From the NCBI RefSeq assembly GCF_003403035.1, contig NZ_QURN01000014.1:79291-143290 (forward strand): a stretch of 64,000 nt of DNA, read 5' to 3'. The translations under genes were made by a program, and so were the position numbers. Origin of the DNA: Mesorhizobium denitrificans (GTDB taxonomy: Bacteria > Pseudomonadota > Alphaproteobacteria > Rhizobiales > Rhizobiaceae). Position 1 is the first letter of the stretch. Each line of letters opens with the position of its first letter. A model generated the notes under the pieces. The model saw only the letters and a list, made by a program, of their open reading frames with translations, made no database searches and was not told the origin of the DNA. This document shows, one piece after another, positions 57,168 through 64,000 of the stretch.

Positions 57168-57908
57168 CTATTTGCCGGCCTGCGTCTCGCGTCCGTCGTA
57201 GAAATGTTCGTGATACCATTGCGCCGTGTCGGCAATGTCTCTTAGAAGCGCCTGTTGCGCAGCGTCTCGGTCCTGCGTTCGCAAAGCGCTGAGCAGTTCG
57301 CCATGTCGCTCCACGCCACGCCGGAATACTATCGGATCGTAGCTGTTTATCTTGAACGGCATACGAAGCATCGGGCCCGCTCTAACCCAGAGCGTCTCAA
57401 TGATACCGTGAAGCAATCCTCCGCTCGCCAGGCGATACAGCATGAAGTGAAACTCCATGTTGGCGTCTGTAATAGCCTCTGCGTCACCCCTATCAACGGC
57501 AAGTTCGAATTTCCGGTTCGCCAGTTCTAATTGGTCCAACTGCTGTGGGCGCAGGGGCATGGGAATGAGCCGCATGGCCTCGCCCTCAAGCATCAACCGG
57601 ATACGCACGAGTTCGTCGAACGCAGCGCGGTTCAATTCTGGTACACAGGCCGATCGATTGCCCAACAATTCGAGCGAACGCTCTGCCACCAGGCGCTGCA
57701 ACGCATCGCGAACTGGAACCATCGAGGTTCCCAGCGCGCTCGCCAACGCGCGGATCGTAAGCTGCGCGCCCGGCTCGAAATGCCCTCTGATCAGTGCATT
57801 CCGCAATGTGATGTAAACCTGATCCTGAAGATTGACCTTCTCCATCAAAGAGAGGTCGACTCCCGAAAAGGCGCTCGACGAGTCGATCGATGCTGCACGC
57901 CTACCCAA
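57168..57908 (-). CDS. GntR-family transcriptional regulator (FadR/FCD type)
   Basis: DNA-binding regulator of up to 246 residues. The winged helix is at ~25-90 (QVYITLRNALIRGHFEPGAQ, then ALGTSMVPVRDALQRLVAE). The FCD ligand domain at ~100-230 has metal-type histidines in NMEFHFMLYRLA and VERHGELLSAL. Such regulators sense organic acids or sugar acids and control adjacent catabolic operons. It lies 26 bases after the SDR/Liv operon on the same strand and probably regulates it. A TTG at 57908 opens the frame; an ATG at 57845 is an alternative start near the usual family N-terminus. Confidence 0.88.
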   Translation of the reverse strand: MGRRAASIDSSSAFSGVDLSLMEKVNLQDQVYITLRNALIRGHFEPGAQLTIRALASALGTSMVPVRDALQRLVAERSLELLGNRSACVPELNRAAFDELVRIRLMLEGEAMRLIPMPLRPQQLDQLELANRKFELAVDRGDAEAITDANMEFHFMLYRLASGGLLHGIIETLWVRAGPMLRMPFKINSYDPIVFRRGVERHGELLSALRTQDRDAAQQALLRDIADTAQWYHEHFYDGRETQAGK

Positions 57909-57934
57909 CGATGTGTCCCTTTTGTCCCGGCATA

Positions 57935-58708
57935 TCAGTGGGTGACAGTCAATCCACCATCGACGACCATGAGATGACCGTTCACAAATGATGATGCTTC
58001 AGAACACAGCATCAACAATGGCCCACGCAAATCATCAACCGACCCCCATCTCTTGAGTGGAACCCGCGAAATCATTCTGGCGTTGAACTCGGCATCGTTT
58101 TGCAAAACTACATTTATCTCGGTCCGAATGTAACCGGGGCACAGCGCGTTCACACAGATTCCTTCACTGCCCAGTTCCGATGCCATCGACCGTGTCAATC
58201 CGGCGAGTCCATGCTTAGTCGCAGCGTAAGAATGCGCATTCGGCTTGCCTTGCAGAGCAAGTATCGAAGCAACGTTCACGATGCGACCCCACTTCTTTGC
58301 GCGCATGGCGGGCACAAAAGCCTGAGCGAGCATGAAAGGTGCAGTGAGGTTAAGCGATATTACGCGCTCCCATTCGGACGCTTCCACCTTGCCGAATGGG
58401 CTGCGGTCAATCGTCCCGGCATTGTTCACCAGAATGTCGGGCAACATTTGTGCCTGCTCAAGTTCATGCGCAAGCTGATCCACAGCGCTGTGATCAGACA
58501 CATCACATGCGAACGCGAAAGCCTGCCCGCCAGCGGCAACGATTTGCTTTCGCACCGCCTCCAAACGCTCAGCAATGCGAGCAACCAGCACCAGCCGTGC
58601 ACCAGCATTTGCGAGCGTTAAGGCCGCTTCCCGTCCTATGCCTCCCGACGCACCGGTGACGAGCGCCGTGCGCCCGTTCAAACTGAACAGTGACAGTACG
58701 TCAGACAT
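57935..58708 (-). CDS. SDR-family oxidoreductase
   Basis: Classical short-chain dehydrogenase/reductase of 257 residues, resembling gluconate 5-dehydrogenase or 3-oxoacyl reductase types. NAD(P) motif TALVTGASGGIGREAALTLA (TGxxxGIG) is followed by ILVNNAGTID (NNAG). The catalytic motif is HSYAATKHGLAGLTRS (YxxxK). Start MSDVLSLFSLNGRTALVTG at 58708 overlaps the upstream SDR gene by 8 bases. The substrate is unknown, but placement behind a Liv-type transporter suggests catabolism of the imported compound. Confidence 0.88.
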   Translation of the reverse strand: MSDVLSLFSLNGRTALVTGASGGIGREAALTLANAGARLVLVARIAERLEAVRKQIVAAGGQAFAFACDVSDHSAVDQLAHELEQAQMLPDILVNNAGTIDRSPFGKVEASEWERVISLNLTAPFMLAQAFVPAMRAKKWGRIVNVASILALQGKPNAHSYAATKHGLAGLTRSMASELGSEGICVNALCPGYIRTEINVVLQNDAEFNARMISRVPLKRWGSVDDLRGPLLMLCSEASSFVNGHLMVVDGGLTVTH

Positions 58709-59492
58709 CCGGTACGACCTCGAAAAGCGGTGAGCGATAACTTTCGAAATTAGCGCAAACACCAACGGACTGGCCAGATATCCGACTGGCAGCATCGGAA
58801 GCAAGAAATACGGCCGTTGCAGCCACGTCTTCCGGTGTAACGGTGGTGTGCAGCGAGACGTTGTGCAGCATCAGTTGCAAATAGGTATCGGGCGGAATGT
58901 TCTTCGCCGCCGCCTGCTCTGCCACCACCTTATCCAGCCTTGGCCCGGCAACCATGCCCGGCAAAAGTGCGTTTACGCGAATTCCAAATTCACCCAACTC
59001 GATTGCGAGCACATCAGTCAGGCCGCGCACCGCATATTTGGACGCTGAGTAAGGCCCCCGCAACGGCATGCCCATCCGGCCCGCCGTGGAAGACAGATTA
59101 AGGATCACCCCGGAGCGCTGCTTTTTCATGTCTGGAATCACGGCTCTGGCACATAAAAACTGGCCCGTGACATTCACCGCCAGCGTACGCTCCCATTCCG
59201 CGAGCGAAATGTTCTCAACAACCTTTGTCGGCCCTGCGATTCCTGCGTTGTTAACGAGTATATCGATGCCGCCGAACTCGCCCTTCACTGCCTCGAAGAA
59301 CGTGGCAACCTGTACCTCATCTGAGACGTCGCAGATGCGCGAAAAGAACGAAGAATTATCAACCGCATCCGCATCTACATCACATATTGCTACCTTGGCA
59401 CCTGCAGCAGCAAATGCCTTTGCAATTGCAAGACCTATTCCAGAACCGCCGGCGGTTACGACCGCTCTCTTCCCGGTAAGATCGAGTTTCAT
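58701..59492 (-). CDS. SDR-family oxidoreductase
   Basis: Second classical SDR of the operon, 263 residues. AVVTAGGSGIGLAIAKAFA is the cofactor motif, with Ala in place of the usual first Gly of TGxxxGIG. CDVDADAVDN suggests NAD preference (Asp after beta-2). IDILVNNAGIAGP and GPYSASKYAVRGLTDVLA (YxxxK) are intact. It overlaps livM by 4 bases (ATGA) and the following SDR by 8 bases. Substrate unknown; the pair suggests two successive oxidation or reduction steps on the imported compound. Confidence 0.88.
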   Translation of the reverse strand: MKLDLTGKRAVVTAGGSGIGLAIAKAFAAAGAKVAICDVDADAVDNSSFFSRICDVSDEVQVATFFEAVKGEFGGIDILVNNAGIAGPTKVVENISLAEWERTLAVNVTGQFLCARAVIPDMKKQRSGVILNLSSTAGRMGMPLRGPYSASKYAVRGLTDVLAIELGEFGIRVNALLPGMVAGPRLDKVVAEQAAAKNIPPDTYLQLMLHNVSLHTTVTPEDVAATAVFLASDAASRISGQSVGVCANFESYRSPLFEVVPDV

Positions 59493-60571
59493 GAATGAAG
59501 CTCCATTGGATTTTCTTGGGGCAATTTGTGTCGGTTGGCGCTACGCCTCGGCCACGACAGTTCAAGTCCGCGGGTCAGACCATCGGGCCGCAGAATGAGA
59601 GCGAGCAACATGCAGAGACCGAGCAGGACTTCGCGGCTGCCACCCGGTAAAATGATATTCAGCCCGAATATATCGACGCCGATTTCAAGACGACGGAATA
59701 TTTCCCCGATGATCGACAAGGTAAGCGTTCCGACGACAACGCCGGAGAGACTGCGGACGCCACCCACGACAAGCATGGCTATGATGGTGAATTGGAGGTT
59801 GAGGTAGACATTGTTCGCAGTAGAAAGCGCGCCGTTGGAATGCCCCCAAAGTATCCCTCCCAATGCAGCGACCGCCGCGCTCAGAACGAAGGCCACAAGC
59901 CGCAAGCGTTCCGCGCGAATGCCCGATGCACGCGCCGCAACGAGGTCTTCACGAGTTGCACGAAGCAACAAGCCGTATCTGGAAGTCTGAAACAACCACG
60001 CCACCAGCAATGATACGCTCGCGGCACACAAAGCGATTTTCGGACCTACATATACCGGCAGACCGACAAGGGACGCCGTGCCCTTCGTCCAGCCGGTCCA
60101 ATTATTATAAATGACGGAAACGACGATAAAGAACGCGAATGTGCCGATCGACGCCGCGATACCGCTCAACCTTACCAACGGTATGCCGATCAACAGAGCA
60201 ACGAGAGCTGCGAGCAAGATGCCACCAACAATCCCCACATACGGGGCTGCATCGACCAGTTGTAGAAATTGAGGAAGGTTCGGCAGGATTACTTTCTTCA
60301 TCATCGGTGGGATCGTTAGCCAGGCAGAAGTGTAGGCCGAGACAATGAGAAACGCGCCGTGGCCAAACGACAGGATGCCCGAATTGCCGATGAAGATGTA
60401 AAGCCCCGTCACCATAATCAGCTTGATGAGCGTGTCGGTTGCGATGCGCGACATGGCCGGGCTGATAGCGGAGATCGCAAACGTCAATATTGCGAGCAAC
60501 ACCACCCAGGCGAGACAGGGCCAGAGAAAGCGAAAAATTGCAGAAGGCGTGATCTTGGCTTCGTCGATCAT
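59489..60571 (-). CDS. livM: Branched-chain amino acid-type ABC transporter permease LivM
   Basis: Inner-membrane permease of 360 residues with about 9-10 helices, partner of LivH. The start MIDEAKITPSAIFRFLWPCL at 60571 overlaps the livH stop as TGATG; a longer frame inside livH is not needed. Family blocks include NSGILSFGHGAFLIVSAYTSAWL near residue 65 and ATREDLVAARASGIRAERLRLVAF with the cytoplasmic coupling EAA-like loop. GGVRSLSGVVVGTLTLSIIGEIF is also typical. Liv-type systems import many substrates besides leucine, including amides, urea and aromatic acids. Confidence 0.9.
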   Translation of the reverse strand: MIDEAKITPSAIFRFLWPCLAWVVLLAILTFAISAISPAMSRIATDTLIKLIMVTGLYIFIGNSGILSFGHGAFLIVSAYTSAWLTIPPMMKKVILPNLPQFLQLVDAAPYVGIVGGILLAALVALLIGIPLVRLSGIAASIGTFAFFIVVSVIYNNWTGWTKGTASLVGLPVYVGPKIALCAASVSLLVAWLFQTSRYGLLLRATREDLVAARASGIRAERLRLVAFVLSAAVAALGGILWGHSNGALSTANNVYLNLQFTIIAMLVVGGVRSLSGVVVGTLTLSIIGEIFRRLEIGVDIFGLNIILPGGSREVLLGLCMLLALILRPDGLTRGLELSWPRRSANRHKLPQENPMELHS

Positions 60572-61452
60572 CACACGCGCTCCAGAGAGGAGCGGACGGC
60601 AATCAGTCCGCGCGGCCGCACCAGCAACACCACGATAACCGCAGCAAATACAAAAGCTTCGCGGAATGGCTGGAGATCGGGCGGTAGCAACATCTGTAGC
60701 AACGTGGTGAGCGCACCAACAAGGAAGCCGCCGAGAGCACAACCCGGTAGGCTGCCAAGTCCACCTATCACTGTTGCTACAAATCCAATCATGGTCAGCG
60801 ACACACCGAAGAACGGCGTCATCGACCCGGTTTGGGCAACAAACAGAACGGTTACCGTCACAGCGAGCAGCGCGCTGATAGCGAAGGCCGCGGCTATAAT
60901 GCGGTTGCTGTTCACCCCAACAAGCCGAGCCATACGCGGATTTTCTGAGACAGCCCGCATCTGATATCCGATGCGCGTAAAGTTGATGAAGATGGCGAGC
61001 GCAGCGGTCAGCACCAACGTAGCGCCGATCTGGAGCAGGCTCACGCCCGCGATCCGCAACCCGCCAACCTCAAAACCACGGCTGATTTCGGGGAGAAAAT
61101 TCACCGTGCGCGTCAGAGAGCCAAACAACATCACATAGAAATATTGAATCATGAAACTGAGGCCAAAAGAGACGATCATAAGTGTCTCTGGTGGTGCTCT
61201 GCGCACTTGTCGAAAAACAAGCCAATCGCTTGCTAGAGCGAAGATCACCACAAACACTAGCACACACAGCACCGCGACGGGCCAATAGAAGCCAGCGGTC
61301 AGCAGCAGTACATAGGCACCGACCATGATGTACTCGCCATAGGCGAAGTTGACGAGGCCGATAACCCCGAAGATTAGCCCGATACCGATTGCCGTTAGCG
61401 CGTATAATCCGCCGACACTTGCGGCATCGATGAGCATCTGGAGAAAGGTCAT
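60571..61452 (-). CDS. livH: Branched-chain amino acid-type ABC transporter permease LivH
   Basis: Inner-membrane permease of 293 residues with about 8 helices. Signature blocks are AASVGGLYALTAIGIGLIFGVIGLVNFAYGEYIM at the N-terminus, AVSENPRMARLVGVNSNRIIAAAF (coupling loop) and ATVIGGLGSLPGCALGGFLVG. It is coupled at its 5' end to livF (ATGA) and at its 3' end to livM (TGATG). Confidence 0.92.
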   Translation of the reverse strand: MTFLQMLIDAASVGGLYALTAIGIGLIFGVIGLVNFAYGEYIMVGAYVLLLTAGFYWPVAVLCVLVFVVIFALASDWLVFRQVRRAPPETLMIVSFGLSFMIQYFYVMLFGSLTRTVNFLPEISRGFEVGGLRIAGVSLLQIGATLVLTAALAIFINFTRIGYQMRAVSENPRMARLVGVNSNRIIAAAFAISALLAVTVTVLFVAQTGSMTPFFGVSLTMIGFVATVIGGLGSLPGCALGGFLVGALTTLLQMLLPPDLQPFREAFVFAAVIVVLLVRPRGLIAVRSSLERV

Positions 61453-62207
61453 TGTGCAGTCTCCACTTGTGGGGATGTTCGGACGATCCCGGCAGCAGCT
61501 CGTCCGAAAAGAGCCTGTTCAACCAACCCGCCCTTAGCGAGTTCTTCCGGACTGCCCTCCAATGTCACTCGTCCGGCCTGAATAATGTATGCGCGATCAC
61601 ACACGCCGAATGCCCTTTCCGCATTCTGCTCGACGAGCAGGATCGAAGTTCCACTCTTTTTCAATTCGGCGATGGTTTCGTATACCTTGTCGGTAATGAT
61701 CGGAGCGAGGCCCAGCGAGGGCTCGTCGAGCATCAGAAGCTTAGGGCGCGCCATCAACGCGCGACCAATTGCGAGCATCTGCTGTTCTCCACCAGACAGA
61801 AAGCCTGCCATCTGCTTGCGACGCTCTGCAAGGCGCGGAAACAGCGAATACATCCGATCAATGTCAGTTTTTACGACGGCAGCGTCGCGGCGCAGGCTTG
61901 CTCCGATCAGCAGGTTTTCGTGTACGCTGAGCTTGGCAAAAATATCTCTGGTTTCGGGAACTACAGATATCCCCGACCCTACGCGCTGTTCTACGGAGGC
62001 CGAACCAATATCTTCTCCGCGCAATTTTATGCTGCCCGAGCGAGCCGGAACGACGCCTGCGATTGTCAGCAACAGTGACGATTTCCCTGCACCGTTCGGA
62101 CCTATAAGAGCAACCGTTTCGCCTTCATCAAGATGGATGGACATATTTGCCACCGCACGGACTGCTCCATAGATCACCGTGAGGCCGACTACATCGAGAT
62201 GTCTCAT
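61449..62207 (-). CDS. livF: Branched-chain amino acid-type ABC transporter ATPase LivF
   Basis: Cytoplasmic ATPase of 252 residues. Walker A is VALIGPNGAGKSSLLLTIAG, the Q-loop region is GISVVPETRDIF, the signature is AGFLSGGEQQMLAIGRALM, Walker B is LLMLDEPSLGLAP, and the H-position reads LLVEQNAERAF with Asn/Gln as usual in LivF. It is coupled to livG upstream and livH downstream by 4-base overlaps. Confidence 0.93.
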   Translation of the reverse strand: MRHLDVVGLTVIYGAVRAVANMSIHLDEGETVALIGPNGAGKSSLLLTIAGVVPARSGSIKLRGEDIGSASVEQRVGSGISVVPETRDIFAKLSVHENLLIGASLRRDAAVVKTDIDRMYSLFPRLAERRKQMAGFLSGGEQQMLAIGRALMARPKLLMLDEPSLGLAPIITDKVYETIAELKKSGTSILLVEQNAERAFGVCDRAYIIQAGRVTLEGSPEELAKGGLVEQALFGRAAAGIVRTSPQVETAQ

Positions 62208-62920
62208 GCCGCGCTCCCGAGATAGGCCTCGCGCACCATGGAATGGCTGCGGATTTCATCTGGCGTCCCGACGGCAAGCGTTCGTCCGCTTTGCAGCACC
62301 TGAACGCGGTCGCAAAGCTTGAAAACCACGCCCATATTGTGCTCGATCAGGAGAACACCCGCACCCCGTTCGCGCAACATCCCTACCACGGCCAGAAAGG
62401 CGAGCGCCTCGTCCTCATTCATGCCTGCCGCCGGTTCGTCGAGCATTACGAAAGCCGGTTTCGAAACCATTGCGCGTGCGATCCCGACGCGCCTTTCAAT
62501 GCCATATGGAAGCGCGCGTGCTTCCACATTGATCCAGTCACCGAGGCTTAGAAGTTCGACCAGCTCACGTTCACGCTTGCGGGTTTCGGAAACCGACAAG
62601 CCGATTGCGAGACCGGCAGCACTGATATTCTCGGCAACGGTCAATCCGGGGAAAAGGCGCACCGCCTGAAACGTCCGCACAAGGCCAGCGCGAACACGAT
62701 GTTCGGGTCTGGTAAAGGTTATGTCTTTTCCGCCGATTCGCACGGCTCCGGCTTTCGGCTTCTGGAACCCTGTCAGCACATTCACGAACGTGCTTTTTCC
62801 AGCACCATTCGGTCCAATCAGACCGAGAATCTCTGCCGGTCGGATTTCGAGATCGACATTATCGATCACCGTCAGTCCTCCGAAACGAACCGTAATATTG
62901 GTCGCGGAAAGCCTGTTCAT
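62204..62920 (-). CDS. livG: Branched-chain amino acid-type ABC transporter ATPase LivG
   Basis: Cytoplasmic ATPase of 238 residues pairing with LivF. Walker A is LGLIGPNGAGKSTFVNVLTG. The signature is the LivG form ALPYGIERRVGIARAMV, without classical LSGGQ. Walker B is FVMLDEPAAGMNEDEA and the switch is LLIEHNMGVVFKLCDRV. GAGGAAG precedes its ATG. A strong hairpin lies between it and the upstream binding-protein gene. Confidence 0.93.
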   Translation of the reverse strand: MNRLSATNITVRFGGLTVIDNVDLEIRPAEILGLIGPNGAGKSTFVNVLTGFQKPKAGAVRIGGKDITFTRPEHRVRAGLVRTFQAVRLFPGLTVAENISAAGLAIGLSVSETRKRERELVELLSLGDWINVEARALPYGIERRVGIARAMVSKPAFVMLDEPAAGMNEDEALAFLAVVGMLRERGAGVLLIEHNMGVVFKLCDRVQVLQSGRTLAVGTPDEIRSHSMVREAYLGSAA

Positions 62921-62946
62921 AGCCGCTTCCTCAGTTGAGAAGGAGA

Positions 62947-62971
62947 GCTGCAGCGGCTTGGCCGCTGCAGC
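62947..62971 (-). terminator. Hairpin between the Liv binding-protein gene and livG
   Basis: GCTGCAGCGGC and GCCGCTGCAGC form a perfect 11-bp stem around TTG, 9 bases after the binding-protein stop and 27 bases before livG. Such hairpins after binding-protein genes keep that mRNA more abundant than the permease mRNA. Confidence 0.7.
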
Positions 62972-62979
62972 AACGCGTA

Positions 62980-63908
62980 TCAGAACTGCGGCGGATCGAC
63001 CTTTTCCGCAGCGCGACGACCTAACGGCTCGAACTTTCCGTTGGTAGCCTTCATCATCAGCATCGGCGTGTTGAGGTTGATGTGGAGCTCAGGGGTGAAT
63101 GTCGAACCACCGGTGAGCAGCGGCTCGTTGGAGAATGTCTCCATCGCCGCCTTGATCGCATCAGGATCAAGGCTGCCCGCCTTTTCCGCGCCATGCGCCC
63201 ATGCCTCCACGGCAGTGTAGCCGGTCACTACATGGCCCATCTTTGCCGGTTCCTTGTACTTCGCTTCATACTTCTTCATGAAATCAGCGATGCGGGGTTC
63301 AGGGTCGTTGCCGTAGATCGAGGCATAAACAGCGATATAGAAGTTCGATAGATCCGGAACCGCGTCTATCCAGTGCGACCCATCCATCGACTCCGACGCC
63401 AGAATCGGAACGTCGATCCCCGCTGACCGGACTTGTCTCATCATTGAGCCGTTGTTGGTAAAACCACACCACATAACGAAGTTGGCGCTGCTGGCGGCCT
63501 TAATGCGGGATATCTGGCCGGCTATGGCATTGTCGTTCAAGCCGTTCCACGTATCCTCGCCAACGATGCTATCTTCACCCTTCAATTCTACCCAGCGCTT
63601 TCTGAAATTATCGCAAAGTGACTTGGTGTATTCGATTGCGGTGTCCTTCATGATGTACACCTTGTCCCACCCGGCCTGTTCCGTAGCGAATTCCGCCAGC
63701 AGCGCGCCTTGGCCGTTTGTGGCAAGAGACATTGTGAAAGCTTTTGGACCCACGCCCTGCACACCAAATTTCGCATCGGCAGCGCAGCTCGCGATAGCGA
63801 TCTTGCCTGCCGAAATTGTCGCAAGTGCTGCGGGTGCACCGAAGTCATAGTCGCAGGCGACAAGCACCATTTCAGCGCCCGCATCGAGAACTTCAAGTGC
63901 GACTGTCG
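62980..63908 (-). pseudogene. ABC transporter substrate-binding protein (LivK-like), 5' end removed by IS insertion
   Basis: About 310 codons of a periplasmic type I binding protein (Peripla_BP_6) that would capture the substrate for LivGFHM. Readable family features are ALATISAGKIAIASCAADAKF, IAGQISRIKAASSANFVMW, VPILASESMDGSHWIDAV and GHVVTGYTAVEAWAHGAEKA, ending KVDPPQF. The signal peptide and roughly the first quarter of the protein are missing: upstream of 63908 the sequence is the end of an IS21-like element. The IS supplies a TGA followed by GTG, so a cytoplasmic fragment could be made but not a functional exported protein. The rest has no frameshift, pointing to a recent event. Confidence 0.85.
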
Positions 63909-64000
63909 TGTTGATTTCCACTCAGAAGTGAGCCGGGTTTTCCATCGAGAAGTGAGCCACCTCTGATTATGGATTTCGAGTCATGCTGGGGTCAATACGG
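63909..64000. mobile_element. End of an IS21-like insertion sequence (continues past the window)
   Basis: From 63909 the sequence begins TGTTGATTTCCACTCAGAAG. It contains two near-tandem terminal repeats, TTTCCACTCAGAAGTGAGCC (63915) and TTTCCATCGAGAAGTGAGCC (63939). TG at the tip and multiple internal copies of a roughly 20-base repeat are typical of IS21-family ends. No istA/istB sequence is within the window, so the family is judged from the end only. Confidence 0.7.

Overview
The window is chromosomal-looking, moderately high-GC DNA from an alphaproteobacterium of the order Hyphomicrobiales (Rhizobiales). The support is a succinoglycan-type exo gene set (exoY, F, L, A, M, P, X), an Lrp-type regulator divergent from alanine dehydrogenase, a malic enzyme fused to a phosphotransacetylase-like domain, and a rhizobial-type palindromic intergenic repeat. 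Genus cannot be settled from the sequence alone; a Phyllobacteriaceae/Brucellaceae relative is my best guess.

Layout. 1-1454: start of a CapD/FlaA1-type nucleotide-sugar dehydratase running off the left edge. 1.5-34.8 kb: mostly housekeeping and central metabolism. This part holds cpdB-like nucleotidase, Lrp/ald, tRNA-Gly and tRNA-Tyr, rlmB, a glyoxylate-to-glycerate operon (gcl-hyi-glxR), malic enzyme, gltX, NAD synthetase, purL, bolA and grxD, inositol phosphatase/ttcA/aspS, rnd, guaB, rlmE/ppx and four MFS transporters. 34.9-49.5 kb: an exopolysaccharide cluster with an ExoK-like GH16 glycanase, a Wzy/ExoQ-like polymerase, extra glycosyltransferases, an acyltransferase, the tightly overlapping operon exoY-F-L-A-M-P, and a divergent small ExoX/SyrA-like protein.

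49.5-57.1 kb: the most interesting part, a complete lasso-peptide (RiPP) gene cluster. It has a 50-residue precursor, a PqqD-like recognition protein (B1), a transglutaminase-like leader protease (B2), an asparagine-synthetase-like macrolactam synthetase (C), an HPr-kinase-like tailoring kinase (K) and an ABC exporter (D). A nucleotidyltransferase-family gene and a small coiled-coil gene lie divergent. The precursor matches the lasso leader rule YxxPxLxxxGxxxxxT, and its core predicts a Gly1-Asp9 ring and a C-terminal Ser, the known acceptor of this kinase class. I do not recognise this core sequence, so the product may be new.

57.2-64 kb: a branched-chain-amino-acid-type (Liv) ABC transporter operon with two short-chain dehydrogenases and a GntR regulator. 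The binding-protein gene that should head it is cut by the end of an IS21-like insertion sequence at about 63909, leaving the operon without its native 5' end.

Working together: the EPS genes charge undecaprenyl phosphate with a first sugar (ExoY), extend it (ExoA/L/M and other transferases), polymerise it (ExoQ-like) and export it (ExoP/ExoF), with trimming by the GH16 enzyme and restraint by the ExoX-like protein. Recurrent words TGCATTGCAA and CGCACAA/TTGTGCR occur in three separate EPS promoter regions and suggest a shared operator. Hairpins directly after the lasso precursor gene and after the Liv binding-protein gene suggest that each first gene is expressed more strongly than the rest of its operon.
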